This document shows, piece after piece, positions 10,703 through 22,446 of a stretch of DNA of 64,000 nt. The DNA comes from Malachius bipustulatus (taxonomy: Eukaryota; Arthropoda; Insecta; Coleoptera; Melyridae), in NCBI GenBank assembly GCA_910589415.1, contig OU342630.1:6944001-7008000 (forward strand), given 5' to 3'. Numbering within the stretch: the first letter of the stretch is position 1; the number at the start of each line of letters is the position of its first letter. Under the pieces are notes generated by a model. The model saw nothing but the letters and a program-made list of their open reading frames with translations, did not search any database and was not told the origin of the DNA. Both the position numbers and the translations under genes were made by a program.

Positions 10703-10910
10703 CTGCAACAAAGAAAAAATAACAATTGGATATACATAGTACTTGACCAAATTAAAAATAACAAAATTTATTATTTTATATTATAGGTATGTATGTATTT
10801 TATATGTAATATATAGAAATAAATTCTTTTCCCGACGACCACCTGCGAAAGTGACAAATATCACTGTTGAACAGTAAAATACCACACGAGAGTGATGAGA
10901 GTGATATGTA

Positions 10911-11586
10911 CAGGGTGTTAAAAAATAAGTAACGAATATTTGGAGAGGGTACGTAGTATGGACCAAAAGAAGTCAAAAAGTCTTAATTGATCCGCAAATT
11001 GACGGTTTCGAAGATATGTAGGATTTTTCAAATTACCTTAACATTTTGCGTCTGCACATTATTTGTTTGAAATTTTACAAAAATACGATCTGAAGGGATC
11101 TGGCGATTTGGATAAGCTTCAACATAAAGACGTTGTGCTTTTGTAGCAACGCTATTGGCACGACCATACATAAAATGCATGTCGGCTAATTCGATATTAA
11201 AATAAAATTCATGTCAATTTAGAGCTTGTACACTGACAGCTAATGTCATTTTATTTGTCTGATTAATAGCCGACTATGACAGGAAATGCAGGTTATTGCA
11301 AAATAAAAAAACATAGATTATTCTATTTCTTACCTTATCACCTTATCCACATATCTTTTTTTGTATCACCTTATCTAATCTTTTGTTTTTGTTTATACTT
11401 TCCATCGTTTGTTTGTACATAATAAAAAAAATCTGCATACCCAAATGTTAAAATAAGTTGAAAAATCCTCCGTATCTTCGAAACCGTCAATTTGCGGACC
11501 AATGCATGTTTATTAAGACTTTTTGACTTCTTTTGGTTCATACTGTTCCCTCTCCAAATATTCGATACTCATTTTTTAACACCCTG
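10911..11586. mobile_element. TA-flanked foldback carrying a coding remnant, 676 bp
   Basis: CAGGGTGTTAAAAAATAAGT is mirrored by ATTTTTTAACACCCTG, with TA outside both. The arms (10911-11052 and 11438-11586) are about 90% identical. The unique middle, about 385 bp, includes the minus-strand frame at 11028-11213. Confidence 0.88.
11028..11213 (-). pseudogene. DUF4817-like transposon leader fragment
   Basis: An open frame of 61 codons between two stops. It reads ELADMHFMYGRANSVATKAQ, then RLYVEAYPNRQIPSDRIFVK. The pattern (E-x-x-DMHF-x-YG-x-A-x(5)-A-x(2)-LY-x(4)-PNR-x-IPS-x(2)-F) matches the DUF4817 helix-turn-helix-like domain found at the N-terminus of many insect transposon proteins. It lies between the arms of a foldback and has no downstream coding sequence, so it is a fragment of a larger element and not a functional gene. 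The GN of the usual YGxANGN motif is changed to NSV. Confidence 0.75.
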
Positions 11587-11630
11587 TATATTAAGTATAA
11601 AAAATGTCATAAGTTAGTTTATTACCTATA

Positions 11631-12367
11631 CAGTGCTTCACAAAAGTAACGGATAAATTAGATAAAACGGAAAGCGCTGAAAAAATAAAAAAAACAGGTC
11701 GATTTTGTTTTTGAGTTCTTGAACTTTTGACATAATATTATTGGGGTATACAGGGTGATGCGAAAAAGTGACGATATCATCGGCATTTTTTTACATGGCG
11801 ACCCTTATTTTTTATTCCATTTTTTGATACTTCATCCAATTGCCAATACGGTAATGTAATCATTTTGTAACGTTTATAAGGAAATTTCGGAAAAAAGAAC
11901 TTAATTTCGACAGATTTAATAGATTTAATTTAATTTAATTTAACAGATTTAATTTAATAGACTTATCAATTTAATAGACAGATCTTATAAAATTACCATG
12001 GAAACAGTCATTTTTATTTGATATTTTTTTATTTTTATCATTAATGTTCCGATTTTCACATCAGTAAAAAGTGCGCAATTTCGACTAACAAGCTGTTTTC
12101 TCAGAAATTTCCTTATTTAAGGTTACAAATTGATTACATTACCATATTGGCAATTGAATGAGGTATCAAAAAATGGAAGAAAAAATAAGGGTTGGCATTT
12201 AAAAAAATTGCGATGACGTCACCTCTTTTTCGCGCATCACCCTGCATACCCCAATATTATGTCAAAAGTTGAACAACTCAAAAACAAAATCGACCTGTTT
12301 TTTATTTTTTCAAAAAAGCAGTCCTCTTCGTTTTATCGAATTTATCCGTTACTTTTGGGAAGCGCTG
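11631..12367. mobile_element. mariner-type foldback, 737 bp, with an inner foldback at its centre
   Basis: Ends are CAGTGCTTCACAAAAGTAAC and GTTACTTTTGGGAAGCGCTG, TA-flanked; CAGTG plus TA fits the Tc1/mariner group. An inner unit CAGGGTGATGCG...CGCGCATCACCCTG occupies 11751-12244 at the dyad centre; TATTGGGGTA before it is matched by its complement after it. No transposase is encoded. Confidence 0.88.
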
Positions 12368-13379
12368 TATACCCCTTAGGTTAGGAAATTTTTTATGGAA
12401 TTTTAATTACTACATTTTTTATGTATTTTCTTGAACTAAGGTTAATGATGTAGACCCAAAACAGTTATATCCAAAAGTTTATCTGACGTTTTCGAAATAT
12501 TAATTTCAATTCAAGCACATATTCATATTGGTACCAATCTTATTGTTATCCTCGATATACAAAATGTACAAATAAATAACAAAGAGAAATATCTCTATAT
12601 TTTTGTTGTAAGTACATTATACGGATGTATCTTAAATGAACCGAGAAAATTCAGGGATGAGATAATTTTAAGAAAAAAAGTAAGTATAAACGTATGTCCT
12701 AAGGGGCTTAACTTTTTAACTACAGGGTGTTGAAGTTTCAAGAAAAAAATCGTTTTTTAATAATAACTTTGATAACAATCAAGATATTTTCGTGAAAATT
12801 TGTGTATACCTTCCAAGCATCAAGAGGCATTGCCCAACGTATAACCTTTAGTTATTGTAGCAGTGGCGTTCGTGCAAGTCGTGTTTTAAAAAGTACTGTC
12901 CCTGCTTTTTTATGAAAATAAAATTATTTTTCAAATCTTCTTTAATTTCTGAGTAAATATGATTTTTTTTTTACTTTTTTCAACCGATGCAAGGTTTTCT
13001 GCTAAAAAAAATAGAATAAATTTTTAGGTTGCCTCTTTCTGAAACTGCTACAGAACTGCAGAAGGTCGATTCAGTCTGTACTCCGATTGAAAAAACGTGT
13101 TCTCATAATATCTGACTCTTCAAAAATGGCCCGTGGATAATAAACGTCGTTTAACGTAAATAAAAGCGAAACTGTCGAATTTGTGAATTTATTTTCATTT
13201 GTAAAATCCAATTCTCTACTCAAACACAGGTGTCTAAACATATTATGATATTTATTTTTTCATCAGAAAACCTTGCATCGATTGAAAAAAATCAAGAGAT
13301 CATATTTACTCATAAAATGAAAGGGAATTTTAAAAGTATATTATACTATAAGGGAGAGAGGTCCTTAAGGTCCACTCAC

Positions 13380-14040
13380 AACTGGTCAAAGCCTAGGCGA
13401 TTCCAGTCATGTGGTGGACAAGCCAACCTTACGTCCAAGATCGTGGGGACCGGGCAACGTGGTGCCACTTGTGAGTACCACGGCTAACAAGGCTCTGACA
13501 AAACATGGCACAAACCGTAAACCGCTAGGCGGCACAACGACCCCTGAGGTATATCACTATCATGACCTGCCTCGGGGTAGTGACGCCAGGGGCACGGGGG
13601 CTTGGCTTAACCGCCTGTCTGCGTGGATGAGGACCACTATAAAAACCTCCCCAAATCCACGGTATTGTGCGCGCCAATGGATGCATGGTCGAGGGGGAGC
13701 TCGGCAACTAGCTACAAACCTCGGGGAACCTGGCGCACCCCGTTGTATGTAGCCTGCTGCGTCATGGGGGTTATGGCGCAGTACCTTTATTTCCCCCAAT
13801 TCTCGTGGCACCAAAATAGAAACCAATGAAGAAAAATTCAAACAAACAACTGAGGGACTTCCACAAGAAGAAACCTCGGAACTTATCATGGATGCACAGG
13901 ATGTGGCAGGACCCCAAAGCCATACCACCCTGGAACCTATGCAAGTAGAAACACACAGCTGTGCGGACTCGCAGGGAAGTAGCAGTGCCGGAATTGGAAA
14001 AAATAATTTTTTCCACGGTCGGGAGTAGAAATCAGTTTTT
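13380..14040 (+). mobile_element. GC-rich insert, possibly a non-LTR retrotransposon 5' end
   Basis: Base composition jumps from AT-rich to about 55% GC (GGCTTGGCTTAACCGCCTG, CGAGGGGGAGCTCGGC). A frame from about 13790 to 14028 reads NEEKFKQTTEGLPQEETSEL, then MDAQDVAGPQSHTTLEP, to a stop. A GC-rich leader followed by a Q/T/E-rich N-terminal frame resembles the 5' UTR and ORF1 start of an R1/jockey-like LINE, but no diagnostic domain is present. It sits inside the composite foldback and is broken off at about 14030. Confidence 0.35.
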
Positions 14041-14239
14041 ATGACATCAAAATTAAAACAGAAGTTGTCGATTATTCCCAAGGGAGTATAATGCTCCCAA
14101 GGGAGTTTACATTATGGAGAATGTATTAAATATTTGTTTGTTTATTTCGTAGTTATGACAATAACTCAACGACTACTAAATAAATGCTCAAATCCGAATA
14201 CAATAATTCTGGTGCTACTTACTTCATAATGACAAAATA

Positions 14240-14410
14240 TGTGTTTTTAAGTTAATGAGACCGTGGAAAAAATAGTATAATATACCATTCGGGAGAGATG
14301 CTATTTTTTCCTCGTGCGTTGTAGCCCTCCGGCTTCAAATTGCACCTCAGCGAAAATAACGCATTTCTCTCCCTTATAGTATAATACCTATACTATTATT
14401 TTCATAAAAA
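14240..14410. repeat. Short interrupted inverted repeat near the right arm
   Basis: TATAGTATAATACCTATAC... at 14377 and CTATAAGGGAGAGAG at 13349 are complementary, bracketing the GC-rich insert together with GGAAAAAATAGTATAATATA at 14265. This may be the remains of a further nested MITE; the borders are unclear. Confidence 0.35.
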
Positions 14411-14784
14411 AGCAGTGGCGTACGATTTTTTTTCTAAAATATTAAGTGTAACGCGACTTGCATGAAAGTCGCTGCTCCAATAACTAAAAGTTATGCGTTG
14501 GGAAATGTCCCTTGATGCATGGAAGGTGTACACAAATTTTCACGAATATATCTTGATTGTTATTAAAGTTATTATTAAAAAAACGCTTTTTTTCTTGAAA
14601 CTTCAACACCCTGTAGTTAAAAAGTTGAGCCTCTTAGGACATACGTTTAAACTTTTTGTTTTCTTAAAATCATCACATCAATCACCCCTTGAATTTTCTC
14701 GGTTTATTTTAGATACACCTTGTACAATGAAAATAAAAGAATTTAAAAAAATTAAATATGCATTAATCTGTGATCGTATGAAAA

Positions 14785-14930
14785 ATAGTGCACATAACTT
14801 GTGTGGAAAGTGTCATTTCACACTCGTGGGATTGTCGACTCGGGTGGCGCCTCGTACGATACCAATCTCCCACTCGTATGAAATTGGTCACTTTCCACAA
14901 TAGTAATGTAATATACTATTGGATACAGTC
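14785..14930. mobile_element. ~140-bp MITE, copy 2 of 3
   Basis: Reverse complement of the 7190-7331 copy: CACTCGTGGGATTGTCG, CTCGTACGATACCAATCTC, CACTTTCCACAATAGTAATG. Confidence 0.78.
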
Positions 14931-14934
14931 TTTT

Positions 14935-15055
14935 CCTCTTGGTTTTCCTCCCAATTTGTCAAATTATTTTCCTATTTAACAAACGTCAGTATTATTTTTT
15001 AAATCAAATTTCTCTTTCGTCAAATAAGATTCCCTTTATATGAAATGATTTTCAA
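14935..15055. repeat. Inverted partner of repeat 1-141
   Basis: Reads CTTTTCCTCTTGGTTTTCCT and AAATAAGATTCCCTTTATAT; the reverse complement aligns with 1-141. Confidence 0.6.
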
Positions 15056-15108
15056 ATGTTTATGATACTATGTCACTGCACGTAGGTAAATGGGTAAATC
15101 AACTGATT

Positions 15109-16765
15109 CAGGGTGTTGCATTGGTAAATGGACAAACGGTAACTGTGGATAGAGGACACCGAGGTGGTTCTAAAAAACCCATGGTTAATGGGTCTCACGT
15201 TCTTAGTAACTTAGATACAGAGTGTTTTATGGACATCGCCAATTTCTTTCGAAGGCCATAACTAAAGAATAACTCTGTATATATTTTTTTTAAATTGGTT
15301 AAAAAATTTCTATTTCACTGCACAAACGTTTGACATAGTAGCCGGAAGAAAAATCCAGGTCCGAAGTTACAAAAAATTAATAATAAATGTTAGTCTTCGT
15401 AAAACAACACTTTTTTAATATATAAATTGTTGTAGTCTATTTAAATTTGCAAATTGATGTCTGACAGTACTTCTGTATCTCATTAAACTCTTAAAAAATT
15501 TGGATACAGGATCTTACCAGAAATAAAAAATATTGAAATTTTTGTTTATTTTTCTAACATTTTATTATCTATAACAAAACTTGTAATATTATTATGTACC
15601 AACCATTTATTGAATATTGTAAGAACATACCTACCCGCTAGTTTTGTGCTCCATGTTATGCCAGATTAATAATATTCATATACATAAAGTTAATCTACAA
15701 ATAATTTTTTGTGTTGAATGTGTAGAGATATTTTTTAAATTTTCGCTAAGCAATGGCGAAAGGCATAATTAACATTATGACCAAGCCTTGCTGTATTTTC
15801 ATTTTTTTTTTCATGTTCGACCTTGACTTGATTCCTTCTCAATGATTGTGGAATGTTGCAGTAATAACAGGGTGTTGAAAAAATAAACAAAAATTTCAAC
15901 ATTTGTTCTAGAACGGACCCGTGTTCAAACTTTTAAAGAGTTTAACGAGATATACGAGTACTGTCAGACATGATTCGCAGATTTCAATAGACTACAGTAA
16001 TTTATGTACTTTATTCATTAGAAAATTACTTTTTTGGAAGTGACGAAACGTTTTCAAGCAAAAATCTAAATTCAGGATTAACTTTATGTAAATGGATGTT
16101 TTTACTGTGCATTAACATGGAGCACAAAACTAGCGAGTGGGTGTGCTTTTACGATAGGTACCTAATTAATAAATGGTTGGTACATAATATTATTATAAGT
16201 TTTGTTATACAGGGTGTTAGAAAAATAAACAAAAATTTGAATATTTTTTGTTCTGGTACGGACCTGTATTCAAATTTTTAACGAGTTTAATGAGATACAG
16301 AAGTAATGCCAGACATCATTCGCAAATTTCAATAGACTATAACAATAATTATTGATGTTCTTTATTCATAAAAAAATTAACATTTTTGAATGTCAACCAT
16401 TTTTAAGCGAAAATCTAACTTCGATATCAAAATGCCACTCGTAGATTCGGATGCGGAATTACAAAAAGTAATTGTTCAATTCAAAATTTTCGCTAATTTA
16501 AAATACCAAAACGAATTTTGAAAATTCTGATGAACACTAACATTTATTAATTTTTTGTAAGTGTGGGACTGGATTTTTCTTATGGTTATTATTTCAAATC
16601 TTTGTGCAGTAAAATGGAAACTTTTTTAAATTGGCGATATCGATAAAACACCCTGTATCTATGTTACTAAGGACGTGAGATCCTTTAACCATGTTTTTTT
16701 TTAGAACCACCTCTGGGTCCTCTATCCACAATTACCGTTGGTCCGTTTACCAATGAAACACCCTA
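15109..16765. mobile_element. Composite foldback, ~1.66 kb, at least three nested levels
   Basis: The outer arms begin CAGGGTGTTGCATTGGTAAA and are mirrored up to TTTACCAATGAAACACCCT. A second level (15218-16655) starts CAGAGTGTTTTATGG, flanked by CTTAGTAACTTAGA-TA and its near-complement. Deeper, a unit beginning CAGGGTGTT(A/G)-AAAATAAACAAA occurs three times: inverted at about 15410-15670, direct at about 15868-16130, and direct at about 16212-16400. Open frames inside are by-products. Confidence 0.82.
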
Positions 16766-17266
16766 GGTACATAAGCATCGCCCAGATGTTAATTTCTTTT
16801 TTTAAGGGGGGAGCATCGTATAAGTACTTACAGTGAAACCAATTTTACATAAATATAATTCTATAATAATTGAATTGTAGACAACAATATAACTTAAGTT
16901 CTATTGTAACTCCTTTTAGAGGTATGAAGTATTTTTTTATATTGATGTAGGCTTTCACGAACGGCTTCTATTGAAATCGTAATTGATTCCGGACTGTTGT
17001 GCCGGTGTTCATGGAGAAATTTCTCAGAAGTGATCCCCGAGTTGAAGTGATCTTCACAACTAATATGCTCCCTACGATGGCATTTTATGATAATTCTGGT
17101 TAATTGAAAGTACGGTATCTGAAACTAAGTTAAGGCGCGATGTCCCTCCACTCCATTCAACTGGTCTATTCTTCATTGTCTTCCCAACTCCCTTCTAAGA
17201 AGGACTTTCTTAGTGCAGGTCGCTGGACCCCCCTCTATGTTCCATACATTAAGGTCTTCCAATATA

Positions 17267-18034
17267 CAGGGTGATTCAAAATTGAGTGCAAATATTTTGA
17301 GGGCTTATTTACCAGCCAAAATAAGAAGTTTTTTTCATATAATCGTATGTCCTAACTTGCTTCGTTTTCTAGACACAGGGGGTAAAATTTTGAAAAAAAA
17401 AATCGATTTTTATCAATTTCTGAAAAACCTCTCAGCCGATTTAAATAAAATTTTATAGGCTTATTTGTTATCATAAGGGCCTTCCTTTGATGGGAATAAC
17501 ATGAATTTATTAATTCCAGTGGCGTCTCAGGGGGCTACCTGAATTAAATTAAAGGAATCTCTATAATCGATGTGAATTTATTACTTGTGTTTTAATAGGG
17601 CCTGGCACAGATTTTGATTTTTTTCTTGGAAACAAAGCTAGATACGAGTAAAGCTCAGGAGGCTAGAAAGTTACAATATTGACCGCTTAATCTAAAAAAA
17701 TAAAATATAAATTGTCAAAAGAGCAGTGGCGTATCATAATTTTACCTATAAGTATCAAGTAGGTAGCCCTCTGAGACGCCACTGGAATTATTAAATTTAT
17801 GTTATTCCCATCAAAGGAAGTTCCTTATAACGACAAATAACCCTACTAAATTTTATTTAAATCGGCTGAAAGGTTTTTGAGTAATTAATAAAAAATCGAT
17901 TTTTTTTTCGAAATTTTACACCCTGTATCTAGAAAACGAAGCAAGTTAGGACATACGATTATATGAAAAAAACTTTTATTTTTGGCTGGTAAATAAGCCC
18001 TTAAAATATTTGCACTCAATTTTGAATCACCCTG
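17267..18034. mobile_element. TA-flanked foldback, 768 bp, with inner foldback
   Basis: CAGGGTGATTCAAAATTGAG is mirrored by CTCAATTTTGAATCACCCTG. An inner unit (17376-17925, CAGGGGGTAAAATTTT...AAATTTTACACCCTG) sits between CTTCGTTTTCTAGA and its exact complement. Both arms give a similar short frame in opposite directions, which is only a repeat effect. Confidence 0.9.
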
Positions 18035-18159
18035 TATATTTTCAAGCAAATGTTCGTATAGGTACATGTACACAGGTGTTACAACTATGACGACAAACCT
18101 CTTCAGTGCATTGTTAAGCGGCCATCACTCAGTCAGGAAAACATAGTTTCTCCATTATA

Positions 18160-19098
18160 CAGGGTGTCCGCTTAAGGCTGGCCACCGGCTTTATCTCGGA
18201 AACTTATGGGCCTAGAACCTCAAAATAAAAAACTTCCAGGCATAAGTGATCACGGGAAATTCAATGAAAATATTTTCAAGATGGCCGCACTTCCAGAAAT
18301 ACCGGAAGTTTGACACCTACTTCGTTATTTTAACGGGAACACCTGGTAAGTTATTATATTTTTTAAATGTCTGAAGAAATCGAATACAAGTGGTTTTCAC
18401 CATTTGAATTTAGATTGAGCGGTTTATGAGTTATAAACAAGTGAAAATCGAAAATTTTCAACTTCAAATCAGTCTAGAATCAGAACGGCTCAAGATATCT
18501 AAGAACGGTTAACATGTCCCTATCCTAACTTTTCATGCTTTATCCCACTATTGTCCGTATTCATCAAACTTCAAAATATAACTCTGGGGTTATATTTTGA
18601 ATTTTCTGACATCTGATTGGTCTAATGCTCAATCCCTACGAACGCTACGAATTTTGAACCAATGACATGTTCCAAAATTTAACCCCAGGGGTTATATTTA
18701 TTGATGAATACGGGCCTATGTGGAGTAAATTTTATTAAAGGGTGATGAAAATTATCCGATTTTTCATCACCCTGTTTTAAAATTTAAGCCACATATAGTA
18801 GGATACCATGTGAAAAGTTAAGATAGGGACATGTAAACCGTTTTTAGATATCGTGAGCTGTTCTAGTTCTAGACTGCTTTGAAGTTGAAAATTTTCGATT
18901 TTCACTTGTTTTCAACTAATAAACCGCTTAATCTAAATTCCAATGTTGAAAACCATCTGTATTCGATTTCTTCAGACATTTCAGAAAGTATAATATTTTA
19001 CAACGAGTTTCCGTTAAAATAACGAAGTAGGTGTCAACTTCCGGTATTTCCGGAAGTGCGGCCATCTTGAAAATATTTTCATTGAATTTCTCCTGATT
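18160..19098. mobile_element. Foldback FB-F, copy 1 (right tip lost, MITE inserted)
   Basis: Starts CAGGGTGTCCGCTTAAGGCT after TA. Homologous to the complete copy at 41016-41878 (CAAGATGGCCGCACTTCC; GAGTTATAAACAAGTGAAAA). The right arm stops after TTGAATTTCTCCTGAT, so the last ~75 bp are lost. A separate MITE interrupts the left core at 18549-18715. Confidence 0.87.
18549..18715. mobile_element. ~167-bp MITE nested in FB-F copy 1
   Basis: Inverted ends (G)TCCGTATTCATCAA and TTGATGAATACGGGCC, with internal complementary ATAACTCTGGGGTTATAT and AACCCCAGGGGTTATAT blocks. The insert is absent from FB-F copy 2 at the corresponding place, which defines its extent. Confidence 0.72.
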
Positions 19099-19681
19099 TG
19101 TATGGCTGCCGGGATGACCAAAATACTGTTCTCAGTAATTTTCGATGTCGCCTATAATCTCAAAAAAAAAAAGAAAAGAACGTTCTAGAGTCACCCATCA
19201 AACGCAACATAGCTTATTACGTTCCAATCTCGATCGTGATGTGGAAAGTGATTTGTACAACGACGATGATGATTATCGAGTGACAGTGACTAAAAACACA
19301 CTCACATCTTAGTCCTCGTATCTTCCAATAAACAGTATTTTTTGTAATGTTATCCTTTTTTTTTCTGCAGTTTATTTAAGTCCTTCAACTTCCATTCGAC
19401 GGTTTGGTAAGCTCTTCATAAATCGTCATCCAATAATATTGGGTAGCAGGTTACTCCTTTGGCTTGTAACATAGACTTCAATAGTACGCCTCAGTACGAT
19501 TTCTGAATGATTTCAGAGTATCGAAAAGTCAGATTAGTAAGGTGCTACACTCAATTTGTGTAATATAAATTTTTCTACATCAAAACAACTTATTTTATAA
19601 CGTCGCAACAATAATTTTTAGACAAGTTGCTATGTTACCGATCGGTAATTTTTTTAAAGTTTATGAAACGGTCTCAAAATA

Positions 19682-19762
19682 CAGGGTGTCCGGAAATTAT
19701 GAGCAAAAAATTAAGGGGGAATCACCCCCTTAATTTTTTGCTCATAATTTCCGGACACCCTG
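19682..19762. mobile_element. Perfect 81-bp TA-flanked foldback
   Basis: Two exact 38-bp arms (CAGGGTGTCCGGAAATTATG ... TTAAGGGGG) around a 5-base loop AATCA, with TA on both sides. One arm recurs alone at 35877-35922 as the right end of another element. Confidence 0.93.
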
Positions 19763-20873
19763 TATAATGAGCTCACATTTTTTTTTGAAAAATGAATTTT
19801 CCACATCAACTGACTCAAATTCACCAATTCACACGACTTTGTAGCGTCGTGTACGCGAAGCAGATGCGCTACGACCCGCTCCTATACCATGTTGGCAGAA
19901 TAATGATGCTTGGGTATGTCGAAAATACACAGGAGAAGATAGCTATATACTTATAAGAGAGGATGGAGAATCTATATGTTGTCATATTGAAACGGCGACA
20001 ACAATTTGCAATTATTAATATCTATCGCCTCTTCTTTTGCGTTTACAGTGTTCAGTGTAAGTACTTTCATGTCTCTCCACTCAAAAATCCTATACCTATA
20101 TAATTCAGCCAGCGCGGTAGATTATTTATCCTGCAAACCCAGCGATTCGTTCGCTGAAGTGCTACGTTGATAACAGGAACCGCTATTTCCCTAATGTACA
20201 GGAAAAAATACAAAAAAGTAGGTTATAATGTGTTCAGTTAGGCGACAGCTGATGCTGCGTTTCGTAGTGCAAATGTAAGCATTAACAACGATATGTAAAA
20301 TATACTCCCCTCCCCCCCCGCCAACACAAACAATCACCCCACACATTCCCTGATTCTGTTTGGAGGGTTTCTATTTTCTTTACCGCGGATCGAAGCAGCC
20401 CGAGAACATTATGGGTGTGCTCTTATAATCAGAAGCAGATTTACAAATGTGCCGCCTATAGGCTGAATAAAATCGCCGCCTATGGTATTATTTTTTACAA
20501 AACTATTCTTACGAAAATTTGCGGACCCCATCTTGCGAGTTGCAAAAAGAATATGAATTCAAAGGCAAGGGGGATTCGGGAGAGGTTTCCTCCCCGATAA
20601 AGCGCCATAGGCTATACTTTTTCAATATTCAAGGTCACGCGACCGCAATTTCCCAGCACTCGAAAATATTTTTAGTCTTTAAAAATTTGCCGCCGTAGGC
20701 TATTATAGCCTACCTAGCCTATGTAGAAATCCGCCACTTCTTATAATATGTAATAATAATTTTATAAAGTGGGAAATCGATAATTTCGATGGTTTCGTTT
20801 AATGAGGTATCTCACGCCACTCCCAATGTTCAGTTTATGTAAACAAAAAAAAAGTTTCACAGTCGCTACTCAC

Positions 20874-21129
20874 CTCTTCGGCATCCTCTTTCATTCCCCT
20901 TGCTCTCTGTAGCTCCTTGAGTCGTTCCTTTCGATCTTTGTCGAGTTGTTCGAGTCTCCGAGCTACCCGCTGAACTGTCTCAAACCCGATCCTGGCATCG
21001 TTTGCTCTTCGCTGCACATCCCTACTGCCAGGTGACCACTGTCCGCGTTCCTCCAAACTGGCCACGGTGCGCTCCCCATCGAACAGAAGTGCACGAAGAG
21101 AATCGAGCTTTAGAGCCCGCGATATCAAT
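20874..21129 (-). CDS. RhoGEF-like gene, exon 4 of 6 seen: spectrin-like helices
   Basis: Exon of 256 bp. Its first base completes Arg with the AG left from the previous exon, then 85 codons follow in phase 0. The acceptor is CTCTCTTTTTAG and the donor GTGAGTAG. The peptide is highly charged and helical: LISRALKLDSLRALLFDGER at the start, an R-rich middle (RRANDARIGFETVQRVARRL), and a K/R/E-rich coiled-coil end (DKDRKERLKELQRARGMK). GC content is clearly higher than in the surrounding intron, as expected for conserved coding sequence. It fits the spectrin-repeat-like segment between the SEC14-like and DH domains of the MCF2/PLEKHG4 group. Confidence 0.83.
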
Positions 21130-21432
21130 CTAAAAAGAGAGAGATTTCAACCTAATACAAAAGAAAAATCTTGAAAAACAGAACGTCATGTGCAATATGA
21201 TATAATAAGTTTACGAACAGGGACAACTATTATTATAGTTTTACCAAAGAATTAAAAACAATTTGGGTGTAATCGAAGAGGAAGGTTAATAAATTAAAAT
21301 AATAAAGTTGAGAGAATTCTACTGGGTATACAGTGAGTTTCTGTTTCAATGCAACATAGGGATTTACATGAAATGTAAAAACTTTAACTCGTGTTAATAG
21401 TATTCCTGGAGTAAATTTATGATTTTTTTCCC

Positions 21433-22135
21433 TGGTTCGTAATATATTATTCTATACAACATTTTGAAGATCTGATGCCAATGGAAGAAATGCTTTTTTA
21501 ATTAAAATGAAAAAAGAGCAAAGATTTTTACTGATTTTCAAAACTAGTTGGCTATGTGTTTGTTCACTGACGTCTATCAAATTTCTGAAATTTTGACAGT
21601 CTGAACGATAGTTTGAACATTTGCTTTAGATTTTTATACTTCTTGTCTAATTAATAAATTGCTTTCTACAAGAAGTAGCGCCGTCTTCTCTTAATTTTAG
21701 CAATAATTAAAACAAGGTAGTCTTGGTTCAAGATTTAAAACTGATTTAAACAATCGTGTATTATTGATTATGAATAAAACACTAATGTTTTATAAAATTC
21801 TACTGTATATTGATCATCGATCAATATACAATATACAGTAGTAATCAATAAGTATGCAGAGATTCTACGAAGTAAGAGTTGAAAACATAAATCGTGTATT
21901 ATTGAAATGTCAGATATTTGTTAGACGTCAGTGAACAATTACATAAGCTAACTAGTTTTTAAAATCAGTAGAAATCGGTCCACTTTTTTTTTCGTTTTAA
22001 TTAAAAAAGTATTGCTTCCATTGGCACCAGACCTTCAAAAGGTCCTGTGAAATAATGTGAATTACGATCCAGATATCTAAACTATATACATACAGTAGAA
22101 TTTTTTTAAAACATTAGTGTTTTATTTATCATCAC
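21433..22135. mobile_element. Foldback with several nested arm pairs
   Basis: AGATCTGATGCCAATGGAAG at about 21468 is complementary to CTTCCATTGGCACCAGA at about 22014. GTTCACTGACGTCTA pairs with TAGACGTCAGTGAAC, and ATAAAACACTAATGTTTTA at 21775 with TAAAACATTAGTGTTTTAT at about 22106. The small hairpin GTATATTGATC/GATCAATATAC lies at 21805-21829. Confidence 0.7.
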
Positions 22136-22340
22136 TAAGTATCTAAAATGAACCGAGAAAATTCAGGGGGTGATTGATGAGACCATTTTAAGAAAAAAAG
22201 TAAGTATATACATATGTCCTAAGAGGCTTAACTTTTTAACTACAGGGTGTTGAAGTTTCAAGAAAAAAGATATTTTCGTGAAAATTTGTGTACACCTTCC
22301 ACGCATCAAGAGGCATTTCCAAACGCCTCTCATATGCCTC
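22135..22340. repeat. One-arm copy of the 12616-14720 foldback
   Basis: Direct match to 12616-12840: AATGAACCGAGAAAATTCAG, GGCTTAACTTTTTAACTACA, GTGAAAATTTGTGTACACC. No second arm. Confidence 0.8.
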
Positions 22341-22446
22341 CAAGAGGCATAGTTACATCTCTATGATAAGGATGGATCAAGGCTTTGAGTTTTAGGTGTT
22401 TTAATATCAGACTGCAGGTAGAGATGGGGGGTGGAAGGACAGTATA

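Larger units (their letters stand above)
12616..14720. mobile_element. Composite foldback, 2.1 kb; relative at 22135-22340
   Basis: Arms 12616-12930 and 14395-14720 are complementary (AACCGAGAAAATTCA; CGTATGTCCTAAG; GGCTTAACTTTTTAAC). An inner CAGGGTGTTGAAGTTTCAAG unit (12723-14613) is flanked by GCTTAACTTTTTAAC-TA and its complement. The middle holds a GC-rich retroelement-like insert (13380-14040). A one-arm copy in direct orientation lies at 22135-22340. Confidence 0.82.
10703..20873. other. Intron between exons 4 and 5 of the RhoGEF-like gene
   Basis: 10.2-kb minus-strand intron, largely filled by the foldbacks listed. Stretches with nothing recognised: 10720-10900, 12370-12600, 16770-17260, 18035-18155, 19110-19675 and 19770-20870. 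The last contains several GCCGCCTATAGGCT-like motifs (about 20449, 20475, 20594, 20689) of unknown meaning and a C-rich run near 20308. Confidence 0.75.

Noticed and set aside
13560..14081. 173-codon minus-strand frame
   Set aside because: Shadow of the GC-rich insert; no domain or favourable composition, while the plus frame at 13790-14028 looks better.
17213..18073. Frames sharing IQGDSKLSANILRAYLPAK on both strands
   Set aside because: Mirror arms of the foldback 17267-18034; not conserved beyond the arms.
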